Of a stretch of 64,000 nucleotides of DNA, positions 53,901 to 62,355 are shown piece after piece (the first letter of the stretch is position 1; each line of letters starts with the position of its first letter). A program made the translations under genes and the position numbers. The notes beneath the pieces are model-generated. The model was not told where the DNA came from, made no database searches, and was given only the letters and a program-made list of their open reading frames with translations. The stretch covers positions 5,087,501-5,151,500 of the forward strand of contig NZ_FNKU01000001.1 of NCBI RefSeq assembly GCF_900100365.1. The letters run 5' to 3'. This DNA is from Pseudomonas cannabina. Lineage in GTDB: Bacteria > Pseudomonadota > Gammaproteobacteria > Pseudomonadales > Pseudomonadaceae.

Positions 53901-56900
53901 ACAGCACCCCGCCAAAGCCTTTCAGCCCGGTCAGCAGATCACCGCCTGTGCCCAGTCCGTTGAACAGTGCCGACACGATGTAAGCCGCAGCGCTGCCATG
54001 TTCGCCTTCAGTCAAGGCAGCAAGTGCCCGGCCGCTGTCGTGCAACGTCAGCAGGCTGCCGACCGCAAAGCTGGCCAGAGGAAAAGGCAGGGTCAGCGCC
54101 GTGGCGATGATCTCGACACTGGTCCAGATCAGTCGGGATAACATGTCGTTGCGGCCGGTGGTGGTCTCTTCCACGTCACGCAATCTGCGCTCGAGAGGGC
54201 GGTTGTAACAGGTGTCGGCAATGTCGGAAATGAACGCCTTGGGAATCACGGGCGGCTTGTTGGCATTGCCTTGCTGCATGTCGCGCAGGAAAAACGACAG
54301 AGTCCGGCGCGCCTTGATGCGGCAGCGATCCTTGTAGTAATCGATCATGCCGTCGGTGCTCAGTGAGCGCACAAAGTCGCCGAACAGACGGAACTCGATG
54401 CCGTCGGGTGCCTGCGGCGTATAGAGCAATGCCGCGTGGCGAATCTGCGTCGGCAGGACCACCAGGCATCCCTGCACGGTTTCAATGTGGGTGAGCTGCG
54501 CGGTCGGGATGACCAGTTGATCGATGTCGCTCAGCCCGGAGGCGATCAGCGGTTTGTCGATATGGATCTGCAGCGGATAGAGCGGATACTGCTCGCGAGA
54601 GACCGGATCGTTCAGGTGCGCAGCGTCCAGCGATTGTTTCAGCCAGGTGTATTGTGTTGCCTCGATGTGGCCTTTCAGAACACTGCGCAGTGCGGCGGCC
54701 TTCATCTGCAATCGAGTGATCAGCACGCTGGCCTGACGACGCTCGGCATAACCGGCATGTTCAGTGTTCAGCAGGGTATTCCTGACCAGTGCAATGTAGC
54801 CGTCCGCCAGCCATTGGCCGCGTACCGAGCCCGCCACCGCCGCAGGCGACAGCGCGCTGAGGTCGACGCCTTGCGGGCCGCTGAAGGTGGCCTGTGTGTC
54901 GGCGGAGCTGCGAAATGGATCGATGCTGTCGTTGTAGCCGTTGAGCAGCATGTCGGTGTACGTCAGGGTTTCGCGCTCGCTGGTGATTACCACCAGGTCC
55001 GGGTTCACCGCGCCAGCCGGGACATTCAGCAGCCTTGCGATTTGTTCGCTGGCGCGCTGATGAACGTAGTCCATGAATGGCTGAACTCGAGCGTGAGGCA
55101 GTGCCTGGTAGTTGCCGAGGGCGCCGTCAATGGTTTCCTCAAGGGCCAGCAACTCACGGCGCTGCTCAACACTGGCGCGCAGATACCAGTCCGGGGTATG
55201 GCTGGCCTGCTCGGAAAGCATCACTTGAGTCTGTTCGTCGGTAAAGCTGCGCAGGGCCGCGTCGCTGTCCGGGTGATCGACGAACTGCAGGAAATCATTT
55301 GCGGGTTGCGGTTTCTGCTTGAGGGCTTCCAGCTGTTGTGCCAGTTCAGGGCGGTCAGCGACGTGCACCTGATCGAGCAGCCAGGCAGTCATCGTGGGCG
55401 AGGCCGTCCAGCCAACCACTTCATGGAGCAGTTGGGTTTCACTGTCGAACGCTTTGAACGGCTGGCCCGGAGCGTCTAGCGCGGCCATGATCAGTCGTTC
55501 TGTCCGGCCTTGCGCGTCCTGCTTGCGAAACACCAGCAGTCGGGCCATCACGTTACGCCCGTTCAGGCGCACCTGTTGCACATGCAGTGCCGGGTCTAGT
55601 GCGTCCTGGGTCGACGCTGCAACGATGACGAAGTCCTCGGGACGAATATGCCCCTGCATCTTTGCCGCCCAGGCCTGCGTACTCAGTCGAGTGCGCGCCA
55701 GCATGCGCAGCAGCGGTTGGTTGTGTTCCAGCTGATAGGTCGTTCGCTGAAACTCGCCAAAGGTCGCGCGCAGCTCCAGCTCGATGATCAGGCTCGCCAG
55801 ATACGCCGGTGTGATCGTCGAGTACGTCTCAGGCAGCGGCGCGTCATTCAGGCGGATGACGGTGTGCTCGAGGAAGTCCGAACCGGCGATCTCGTCATTG
55901 GGGTGCAGGCCGTAGAGCGCCAGTTGAACCAGCGAGCGGCTTACGCGGTAAGTTTCGTGGGTCAAAGGCAGCGTGCGAAGCGTGTCGAAGGCCAGGGCGT
56001 GCGGGTCAATATCGTGGCCCAGATCGTCCGCCAGGCGCCTGCGCAGGTGCGCTTCGGCAAATTGTTCAGGTGACGCCGCGCTGCCCATCACGCTGAGCAT
56101 GGCTGCATGTGCATCGTCATAGCGGCGCAGGTACCCGGCGTAGGTCTTGAGGTCGGCCTCGCTGGCGATCTTCATCCAGTCCGGCAGGTTTCGCAGGTAC
56201 TGACGCTGCCGGTTGGCGAGCTCTCGCAGCTCGAGCAGGGCGGCGGGGCCCAGCAGGCCTTGAAGGTTGATGGCTTGCTGAATCAAGGACTGACGCTGCT
56301 GCAGGTCTGTGATGTCAGCTCGCTCGCAGGCGTAGCGAATGTCTTTGCGCTGCTTGTTCAGCAGGCGATCCAGCGCATGCCCGAACGGGTCAGTAGTCAG
56401 GCGCTGTAACTGCACGTCGGCAGCAGCGAAAGGCTCCAGATACAGGTCGGCGTCCTGAGTGATCTCGTTCAGGCCTTCCTGCTGCTGCCGTTCGACCGTG
56501 TTTAAAAGCCCGCCTTGCAGCGTCGGCGTGTTGAGCCAGCGTGCCAGCGTGTGCCTCATCAGGGCCTGGCTGGCGAAACCCATGATGCCGAGCCCTGGCA
56601 GGAACAGCACCGTGCGCTCCTGCCCTTGCGATATTGCCAGCGCGCCGGCCAGCTCCAGTTGCTCGTCATCATGCAGTTGTATCGTCAGCGAGTGATAGCT
56701 GAGCGGCTGCTCTTGCGACTCGTCGGACGCCGCAGGCAGGCAGGCGAGGTAGCCACTTTCCAGGTCTCGTTCGTGAACCCTGACGCTCGCTTCATCACGG
56801 TGGGCGCGCTGCAAGGCAGGCACCAGCCGGTCGCGACGGCGCTCGCCGGTTTCACCGGATGCGCTCCAGTAATCATCGATCTGTTGCAGCAGGCTGGCAA

Positions 56901-57132
56901 TCTCCTGCTCTCGTTGATGCAGGTCAGCTGCGTTGATGGCCGTCAGCAAACCTTCGCCGGGAATGGGCAGCGCTTGCAGTTCGCTGGCCAGCAAGATGCG
57001 CAGCTCGTCGAGTCTGCCCAGGGCCGCCGATGCGGCGGGCCAGGTATCGGCAGGTGTCAGGGGGACCGGGGTGAGCGCAATAGGGGTGAGAACAGCAGGG
57101 TTGAGAACAACAGGGGGCAGTGCTTGTGTCAT
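50986..57132 (-). CDS. Giant toxin-family protein with tandem TIKI/ChaN-like C-terminal domains (toxin C)
   Basis: A 2048-residue protein of the same family as the pair at 9621-15470. The N-terminal 1000 residues are helical and contain TVLFLPGLGIMGF and ALLYTPQAPDGIEF, the recurring (L)YxP segments. A hydrophobic stretch at about 1030-1090 (LTLPFPLASFAVGSLL) follows, then the beta module with VNGRHYVELS and NPFAFFGNQPIRLDQQG (about 1195-1260). The C-terminus has two copies of an EreA/ChaN/TIKI-like domain, each preceded by YEMP. Copy 2 (about 1661-1920) keeps GESHFSVASKK, YMEHL and GNSHSN; copy 1 (about 1283-1545) has SEAPKSVASKR, YIEHL and LNQKLA, so its histidines are lost. This superfamily includes the C2 part of P. 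multocida toxin. GGAAAG lies 6 nt before the ATG. It sits antisense inside the LPS cluster. Confidence 0.82.
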   Translation of the reverse strand: MTQALPPVVLNPAVLTPIALTPVPLTPADTWPAASAALGRLDELRILLASELQALPIPGEGLLTAINAADLHQREQEIASLLQQIDDYWSASGETGERRRDRLVPALQRAHRDEASVRVHERDLESGYLACLPAASDESQEQPLSYHSLTIQLHDDEQLELAGALAISQGQERTVLFLPGLGIMGFASQALMRHTLARWLNTPTLQGGLLNTVERQQQEGLNEITQDADLYLEPFAAADVQLQRLTTDPFGHALDRLLNKQRKDIRYACERADITDLQQRQSLIQQAINLQGLLGPAALLELRELANRQRQYLRNLPDWMKIASEADLKTYAGYLRRYDDAHAAMLSVMGSAASPEQFAEAHLRRRLADDLGHDIDPHALAFDTLRTLPLTHETYRVSRSLVQLALYGLHPNDEIAGSDFLEHTVIRLNDAPLPETYSTITPAYLASLIIELELRATFGEFQRTTYQLEHNQPLLRMLARTRLSTQAWAAKMQGHIRPEDFVIVAASTQDALDPALHVQQVRLNGRNVMARLLVFRKQDAQGRTERLIMAALDAPGQPFKAFDSETQLLHEVVGWTASPTMTAWLLDQVHVADRPELAQQLEALKQKPQPANDFLQFVDHPDSDAALRSFTDEQTQVMLSEQASHTPDWYLRASVEQRRELLALEETIDGALGNYQALPHARVQPFMDYVHQRASEQIARLLNVPAGAVNPDLVVITSERETLTYTDMLLNGYNDSIDPFRSSADTQATFSGPQGVDLSALSPAAVAGSVRGQWLADGYIALVRNTLLNTEHAGYAERRQASVLITRLQMKAAALRSVLKGHIEATQYTWLKQSLDAAHLNDPVSREQYPLYPLQIHIDKPLIASGLSDIDQLVIPTAQLTHIETVQGCLVVLPTQIRHAALLYTPQAPDGIEFRLFGDFVRSLSTDGMIDYYKDRCRIKARRTLSFFLRDMQQGNANKPPVIPKAFISDIADTCYNRPLERRLRDVEETTTGRNDMLSRLIWTSVEIIATALTLPFPLASFAVGSLLTLHDSGRALAALTEGEHGSAAAYIVSALFNGLGTGGDLLTGLKGFGGVLYNLEQGRESAPLLRSFQRQSSLPRYEYLYPAELQEQVFLLGKPNANGHAAVFHAPTVSSAPPRAAGQFAVRRADGAWQPLLSLPEAGPRAPSGLRTELAVDLSLHDVPRITAGHARGVCVVNGRHYVELSGSTFQVQYNTQLRGWQIIDPQNPFAFFGNQPIRLDQQGQWQLVERQRLRGGGIGDSNYATLPDESPGSSTGSIPSDYEMPHAMQAGLNVVLSNKPYDPTGIGMEAYFESYFAELRQSFVARREKLYQDARTFLAEFTASPRPQLPPLPQPVAVDNLIEHVFAHGNGLVFSEAPKSVASKRLLLLNMPLLAEQRVEVLYIEHLLTDKHLTKLARYRHLGKKSRSGSHEIKHYLHDLNRGALNNASTDYDYYHVIKAAHRHGIEVRPFSSSISYPFDGHPVAGAINDSAAAQKMSNFFGHTLINSDIASAPSRRWVALLNQKLATATDEVPGIADLQGVVSVHVQDIPAGRPTRITQGSSGLPGQRMPARSDFTIAFSDPTLIVPTAPLPSPTHLDDVLRRELKGSSASPDGERWAGQYGFVQEETGAWARVAPEDWSVENPVTAIQQSLADAAYEMPLETRTNLHRLANFEKKGLDMNYLFDDPELDAVRQTFASRRTKLQTDAAAISAAQRPPRPTLPAVKPQTSLPELFETLYSHTNGIVVGESHFSVASKKMIIDNLPLLAQQNVKTLYMEHLLTDLHQADLDRFFETGQMSKNLLHDLKVLDRGHRTDPDKVYTFEQLVIKARQKGIEVRAIDCAASYHLDDIASEDSLTRQQMMNYFASRTMRKHQEVMGSHKWIALVGNSHSNVYQGVVPGIAELEGGIGLRVIDVAPGHSRGITLDPGELVSGDIGTFQVHIKGDYRVEMEVLRVRVAIRPPQPLTLEQRLARPGMFLVEQGKDNLQTIVHRARDTWIHRTPVLVNAEGKLYLERVRWPRIHLIPFDDMDALVKALEQMNLTRIG

Positions 57133-57433
57133 GAAAACTTTCCATTGCGCCTTCAGGCGCTGAGGTTTGAACTGCAGGCAAAGGGCTGGCAGTTGATGGG
57201 CCTCAATTAATCAGAAGCAGCGGGCAACACGTCGTAGATAGTTATCGAGCACTGTGAAAGAGACGTTTCCGACGCCATTTGACGAGTGCCCTGCGGGACA
57301 TTTCAGGCCGTCGAGCCAATCCTCGGTCATTACGTTATAATCCCGCCCTTTAGCTGCCCTCAGCCCGCTGTGCGGGGGCACACCTTTTCTCGGGCGCGAT
57401 GCGCCTGTGTGCAGACAAAGAGGCTAGACCCTA
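57133..57433. other. Divergent promoter region, toxin C / carbamoyltransferase
   Basis: This 301-bp space has no gene. A consensus -10 TATAAT lies at 57336-57341 on the plus strand, about 90 bp before the carbamoyltransferase start; the -35 is weak. The leader contains the hairpin CCCGC-TGT-GCGGG at 57364-57376. This promoter would restart LPS-cluster transcription downstream of toxin C. Confidence 0.45.
57336..57341 (+). promoter_or_regulatory. Consensus -10 box before the carbamoyltransferase gene
   Basis: Exact TATAAT, rare in this GC-rich region, 92 bp upstream of the GTG start. No good -35 at 17 bp, so initiation may need an activator or rest on the -10. Confidence 0.4.
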
Positions 57434-59188
57434 GTGGCATTGACGATCCTTGGCCTGTCCGGCTCCCTTAGCCATGATCCTTCCGCAGCGCTGTACATCG
57501 ACGGCAAGCTGATCGCAGCGGCCGAGGAAGAGCGCTTCGTTCGCGACAAGCACGCAAAGAACCGCATGCCCTACGAGTCGGCGAAGTTCTGTCTGGAGCA
57601 GGCAGGCATCAAGCCATCGGACGTCGATGTGGTCGCCATTCCGTTCGCCCCGATCAGCCTGTTCGGCAAGGCGCGCTGGCACTATGCCAAGCGCTACTGG
57701 TACGCGCCGGATCGTGCACTCGACGCGCTGCTGATGGGCAACCGCCGTTACAAGCGCTACCGCAACAAGATTGTCTGGTGCCTCGAGCAACTGGGCTTCG
57801 ATCCGAAAAAAATCAGGATCGAGCCGGTCGAGCATCACCTGGCCCACGCTTCCAGCGCTTACCACTGCTCCGGTTTCACCGAGAAAACCGCGATCATGGG
57901 CATCGACGGCAAGGGCGAGTACGCGACCACCTTTTTCGGCTACGGCGAAAACGGCAAGATCCACAAGATCAAGGAATTCTTCGATCCGGACTCGCTGGGC
58001 GGCCTGTACGGCGCGATCACCGAATTCCTCGGTTTCGAAATGCTCGATGGCGAGTTCAAGGTCATGGGCATGGCGCCATATGGCGATGCCAGCAAGTACG
58101 ATTTTTCGCGTCTGGCGACCTTCGAGAATGGCGAGCTGATCATCAATACCGAACTGGCCAACGTCATCGGCCTGCGTCGCTATAAAGAGAACGGCAAGGG
58201 CTTCTACTTCTCGCCGAAGCTGATCGAATGGCTCGGCCCGAAGCGTGTCGGCGATGTCGCCGACGAGCCCTATATCCATTACGCGGCCAGCATGCAGGCG
58301 CTGTTCGAAAAACTCGCCTTGCAGATGATGGATCACTACCTGGGCGACATTCTCAAGGAAACCGGCAAGATTGCCTTCGCCGGTGGTTGTGCGCTGAACG
58401 TCAAGCTCAACCAGCGCATCATCGCCCGCCCGGAGGTGAAGGAACTGTTCGTCCAGCCTGCGTCCGGTGATGCCGGCACGGCGGTGGGCGCTGCTGCTTA
58501 TGTGTCGCACGCCCGTGGTGTGCCGGTCGAGAAGATGGAACACGTTTACCTCGGCCCCGCGTACAGCAACGAAGATGTGATCGCGGCCTGTGCGCGTCAC
58601 CCGAGCAAACCGGTCTGGCGCCAGATCGACAACACACCGCAGCGCATCGCCGAAATCATGGTCAAGGGCAACCCGGTTGCCTGGTTCCAGGGGCGCATGG
58701 AGTTCGGGCCGCGCGCGCTGGGCGGTCGTTCCATCATCGGTTGCCCGAGCGTGACCGGGGTGGCCGACCGCATCAACCACCAGATCAAGTTCCGCGAGCG
58801 CTGGAGGCCTTTCTGCCCGTCGATGCTCGACACCGTCGCGCCGCAGATGATCAAGATCGATCATCCTGCGCCGTTCATGACCTTCACCTTCGAAGTCGCC
58901 GAAGAATGGAAGACCCGCGTGCCGGAAGTCGTCCATGAAGACGGCACTTCGCGTGCCCAGGTGCTCAAGCGCGAGTACAACCCGCGTTACTACGACATGA
59001 TGAAAGCGCTGGAAGATCTGACCGGTAACGGCGTATCGCTGAACACCTCGCTGAACCGTCGTGGCGAACCGATGATCTGCTCGCCGACCGATGCCTTGAA
59101 TATGTTCTTCGGCTCGGACCTGGAGTACCTGATCATGGAAGACATCCTCGTCGTCAAAGAGGGTGTGGAAGGGCTGAGCCTTGACTGA
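57434..59188 (+). CDS. LPS core carbamoyltransferase (NodU/CmcH family)
   Basis: A 584-residue O-carbamoyltransferase. The N-terminal Kae1-like metal/ATP domain has LGLSGSLSHDPSAALYIDG, EHHLAHASSAYHCSGF and GGCALNVKLNQ. The C-terminal YrdC-like part includes FQGRMEFGPRALGGRSIIG. It matches the PA5005 position, whose product carbamoylates inner-core heptose in Pseudomonas LPS. GTG at 57434 starts the family N-terminus. Overlaps the following TTG start by a few bases. Confidence 0.93.
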   Translation: MALTILGLSGSLSHDPSAALYIDGKLIAAAEEERFVRDKHAKNRMPYESAKFCLEQAGIKPSDVDVVAIPFAPISLFGKARWHYAKRYWYAPDRALDALLMGNRRYKRYRNKIVWCLEQLGFDPKKIRIEPVEHHLAHASSAYHCSGFTEKTAIMGIDGKGEYATTFFGYGENGKIHKIKEFFDPDSLGGLYGAITEFLGFEMLDGEFKVMGMAPYGDASKYDFSRLATFENGELIINTELANVIGLRRYKENGKGFYFSPKLIEWLGPKRVGDVADEPYIHYAASMQALFEKLALQMMDHYLGDILKETGKIAFAGGCALNVKLNQRIIARPEVKELFVQPASGDAGTAVGAAAYVSHARGVPVEKMEHVYLGPAYSNEDVIAACARHPSKPVWRQIDNTPQRIAEIMVKGNPVAWFQGRMEFGPRALGGRSIIGCPSVTGVADRINHQIKFRERWRPFCPSMLDTVAPQMIKIDHPAPFMTFTFEVAEEWKTRVPEVVHEDGTSRAQVLKREYNPRYYDMMKALEDLTGNGVSLNTSLNRRGEPMICSPTDALNMFFGSDLEYLIMEDILVVKEGVEGLSLD

Positions 59189-60086
59189 GGTGCTGATCAG
59201 CGTCGTCATTCCGGCGTACAACTACGCCAGCACCTTGCCCCGCGCAGTCAATTCGGTGCTGGCACAGCTGGATCAGACCAATGCCGAGCTATGGGTGATC
59301 GATGACGGCTCGACCGACGCCACGCCACAGGTGCTGGAGCAGTTGCAGGCCGATAATCCGGGGCGTTTCAAGGTATTGCGCAAGCCCAATGGCGGACTGT
59401 CGTCGGTGCGCAATCGCGGCATACAAGAGGCACAGGGCCAGTTTCTGGTGTTCCTGGACGCCGATGACGAAATGGCCCCGGATGCGTTGCAGGCGTTGCT
59501 GCAACATATTGCCAGCCACCCTGACAGTCGGCTGATTATTGGCGGGCACTGGTCGGCGTTCGACGATGGCCGCCGCTCCCTGCATACTCCCAAACCGCTG
59601 CCGGTCGATGCGGAGCAGCGCGTGCGTGGCTATCTGCTGGACAAGACCGTGTCACTGTCCAACGGGGCCTGCGCGATGCATCGTGAGGTGTTCAAGCCGG
59701 GGCTGTACCCGGAGCAGTTGCGCAACGCCGAAGACATTCCGGTGTTTGCCCAGGTGCTGGCGTGCTTCCCGTGCAGCGTCGTGGAAGCGCCGCTGGCGAT
59801 CATCCACAAGCATGCCGACAGCATGCGGCACGACCTCAAGCAGAGTCTGGCTTCCGGGCTGAAAGTGGTCGACGAGGCCTTCTCGCCTGAGCGCATGCCT
59901 GCCAAGTTGCAACACCTGCGTCAGCCTTTTCTTGCTCAGCGCTGCCTGTCCCTGTTCCGCGACTGCTACAGCGCGGGTGATTACGCCAATGCCAAGCTGT
60001 TTTATATCAGAGCGCTGCGTGCCGACTGGCGCTCGCTCGCACGCTGGTCGTATACCCGCAAGGCCGCGCGGTTGCTGTTCAAGTGA
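59181..60086 (+). CDS. Family 2 glycosyltransferase
   Basis: A 301-residue GT-A enzyme starting SVVIPAYNYASTLPRAVNSVL, with WVIDDGSTD, NGGLSSVRNRGI and the metal-binding DADDE (DXD) near residue 95. A C-terminal helical tail rich in Arg suggests membrane association. Probably adds a core or O-chain sugar. Start TTG 59181 overlaps the carbamoyltransferase stop; GTG at 59190 is an alternative. Confidence 0.9.
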   Translation: MTEVLISVVIPAYNYASTLPRAVNSVLAQLDQTNAELWVIDDGSTDATPQVLEQLQADNPGRFKVLRKPNGGLSSVRNRGIQEAQGQFLVFLDADDEMAPDALQALLQHIASHPDSRLIIGGHWSAFDDGRRSLHTPKPLPVDAEQRVRGYLLDKTVSLSNGACAMHREVFKPGLYPEQLRNAEDIPVFAQVLACFPCSVVEAPLAIIHKHADSMRHDLKQSLASGLKVVDEAFSPERMPAKLQHLRQPFLAQRCLSLFRDCYSAGDYANAKLFYIRALRADWRSLARWSYTRKAARLLFK

Positions 60087-60099
60087 GGGGCGTGGTCCG

Positions 60100-61401
60100 T
60101 TGAGCAAATCGTCCGCCCCGCAACAAGCGAGTCCGGCTGAAGCCAGTTGGGCGCATCGGGCTCGTCAACTGGATCGCTATCGCTGGAAGATGCTGCGCGA
60201 GCGTCACGGTCTGTCGGGCAGTTTTCTGCGCATGGCGCGCGACGCGCTGGTGGATTTCGCGGTCGGTGTAAGGGCGCGGATCTGTCTCGGTTTTTCCGGC
60301 AGCGGCGTGCTGGCCGATACACTGCCCTGCGACACGCTGTTGTTGCACTCAGCGCCTAAATCCATGGCCTTGCAGCGCAAGAACATCCTGATCGATGCCG
60401 TGCGCGCGCGTGGCTGGCATCTGCAGGAGGCTGCGCTGCTGTCACCGTCTCTCGCTTGCGCCAAAGGTCAACTGCTGGCCCCTGCGCAAGCCGTGCCCTT
60501 GCGCTATCTGGCTTATGCCGCCCACGTGCAGTGGCTGGTGGCCCGCTATACCCCGCGCGTGTTGATCAACGAGCGCAACGGCAGTTATCACACCCCGTTT
60601 CTGCGTCTGGCGCTGGCCGCGCGCGATGCCCGGCTGTTGCACCTGGCGCACGCGACCACGCTTGAATCGTCGCGGCGTCTGGGCATGAACGATTACGACT
60701 ATTACGGCGTTTTCGGGCACAGCTCGCTGGTGGCGTTACAGGAGCGACCATTGCGTTTCGGCACGTCGACCGTGGTGCTGCTTGGTTCTTATCTGGCTGA
60801 CGAAACCTACGACTTGCCGGTCGCTGACCCCGCGATCAAAACCCTGCTGGTGCTGGGCGTCGGGCCTGATCGGGAAAAGGAACCGGGCTACCTGCGCACC
60901 TACGAATTGCTACGCGACTGGGCGCAACGGCACCCCGAGTACCGCATGCTGTTCAAACGCCATCCGCGCAGTCGCGCCCGCTTCTGGAGCGATGCGGCTG
61001 AGCGGCTGAACAATGTCGGGTTGCTGGACACTGGCTGCACGCTGGCCGAGGCTTTTGCGCAAGCCAGCGTGGTGATTAACATCATGTCCAATGCGGGCAT
61101 CGAGTCCGGTCTGGCGGGGCGTCCGGTGATTCACGTCAATGCCGGTAACGACGTGGATATCTTTTCCCACGCGCAGTTTTTCGGCCCGCAGGTGCGCGAC
61201 GGCGAAGAGCTTTCGCGGCAGTTGCAGGCGCTTGAACAGGATTACTGCAAACACGTCGAGCAGGCACGGCGCTTTGCCAATTATCACCTGGTGTATGGCT
61301 CGCAGGGCCTGGCCAAAACCACGCAGCTGATCGACGATCTGTTGCGCGGTCATGATCCTGAACGTGACTTCGAGACCTGCGAACTGCCCGCCGCAGGCTG
61401 A
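60100..61401 (+). CDS. LPS-cluster protein, probable GT-B-fold glycosyltransferase-like
   Basis: A 433-residue protein I do not recognise with certainty. It has a Rossmann-like C-terminal half with TLLVLGVGPDREKE, EYRMLFKRHPRSRARFW and NIMSNAGIESGLAGRPVIHVNAG; the last resembles the donor-binding region of GT-B surface-polysaccharide enzymes. Start TTG at 60100 has GAGGGG about 10 nt upstream and lies 14 bp after the previous stop; longer starts reach back into the previous gene. Position suggests a role in core or surface glycan assembly. Confidence 0.72.
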   Translation: MSKSSAPQQASPAEASWAHRARQLDRYRWKMLRERHGLSGSFLRMARDALVDFAVGVRARICLGFSGSGVLADTLPCDTLLLHSAPKSMALQRKNILIDAVRARGWHLQEAALLSPSLACAKGQLLAPAQAVPLRYLAYAAHVQWLVARYTPRVLINERNGSYHTPFLRLALAARDARLLHLAHATTLESSRRLGMNDYDYYGVFGHSSLVALQERPLRFGTSTVVLLGSYLADETYDLPVADPAIKTLLVLGVGPDREKEPGYLRTYELLRDWAQRHPEYRMLFKRHPRSRARFWSDAAERLNNVGLLDTGCTLAEAFAQASVVINIMSNAGIESGLAGRPVIHVNAGNDVDIFSHAQFFGPQVRDGEELSRQLQALEQDYCKHVEQARRFANYHLVYGSQGLAKTTQLIDDLLRGHDPERDFETCELPAAG

Positions 61402-61418
61402 ATGCTATCGCGGCAGGT

Positions 61419-62048
61419 TCACGCCTTCAGCGCCAGCGCCATGTCCGCTTCATTGCAGGCACGCTGATGGCTCAGGTACTGCTCCAGAAACTGGCGATCC
61501 TGCAACAACCATTCACGGTCTGCGCGATAACGCAGCATGTGACTGAAGTTGCGCAGTCGCAGACCTTTGCGAAGCGGCCCTGAATAGAGACGCAAGTCAG
61601 CGATGTCGATCAGGCCCAGTGTGCCTTTCGGGGTCAGCACTACATTGCCCAGATGGGCGGAGCGAAAGTAGATGCCTTTCTCGTGCAGCAGGGCGATGAA
61701 TTCGCCCAGTGCTGCGCGTAAATCATCCCGAGGCTCGGCCAGTAATTGTCGCAAAGTGTGACCGGGGAGCGGGTCGTAATGGACGGCGTCGCGCTCGATA
61801 CCGGGAATGCGATAGACCTGACGGACTTGCGGGCAGTCGATGCCGCGCGCGCGCAGCGCCTGGCAGTTGTCGGCGAAGCGCTGGGCGTAAGGAGCCCAGA
61901 TGGCGGAGCTCAGCAGGCGTTTGCGGCGGAACAGCTTGAGCATCGTGCCGTCGGACAGGCGCAGAACCTTGTCTCCCTTACGGTCGGATTCAAGCACCTC
62001 GGCACCTTCACGCATGTCGAGGTAGGCAGTATGGTCGAGCTTTTGCAT
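61419..62048 (-). CDS. InaA/toluene-tolerance-type kinase-like protein
   Basis: A 209-residue kinase-fold protein, annotated in relatives as toluene tolerance protein or LPS kinase. The expected catalytic loop reads YFRSAHLGNVVLT, where Ser takes the place of the catalytic Asp, while LGLIDIADLRL keeps the metal Asp and TMLKLFRRK the lysine. Convergent to the previous gene, so transcribed against the cluster. ATG 62048 chosen; an adjoining TTG is in frame. Confidence 0.83.
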   Translation of the reverse strand: MQKLDHTAYLDMREGAEVLESDRKGDKVLRLSDGTMLKLFRRKRLLSSAIWAPYAQRFADNCQALRARGIDCPQVRQVYRIPGIERDAVHYDPLPGHTLRQLLAEPRDDLRAALGEFIALLHEKGIYFRSAHLGNVVLTPKGTLGLIDIADLRLYSGPLRKGLRLRNFSHMLRYRADREWLLQDRQFLEQYLSHQRACNEADMALALKA

Positions 62049-62125
62049 CAAGGTTCCAGTGCAGGGCTGACGAGTGTGCGAGCGGCATGTTACCGCAGTG
62101 CGGGCGCCGCAAAAAATCGTTGTGC

Positions 62126-62131
62126 TACAAT
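62126..62131 (+). promoter_or_regulatory. Extended -10 element upstream of the capsule-type gene
   Basis: TGcTACAAT at 62123-62131 is an extended -10. It would start a leader of about 215 nt before the gene at 62356. The 307-bp gap 62049-62355 otherwise shows no gene; the long leader could carry regulation. Confidence 0.35.
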
Positions 62132-62355
62132 CGCGCCAAATTTTTTAGATGCGCACCGCCGCTTTGCGACCGGGCCGTCCCCCGCTGGTCAGATTTTCAT
62201 ACTGTTTTCACCGAGCCGCGCCGCACTGTTTTTCATGTTGAACCTGTTCTTCCGGTCACGAAGCAACGCAGTGTAAGGCCCTCGGATCTACAGGGCTGTT
62301 ACGTGTATTCACGTGCACCCCGGCGGGTGGCTGCATCCTTTTCGGACTCACCACG

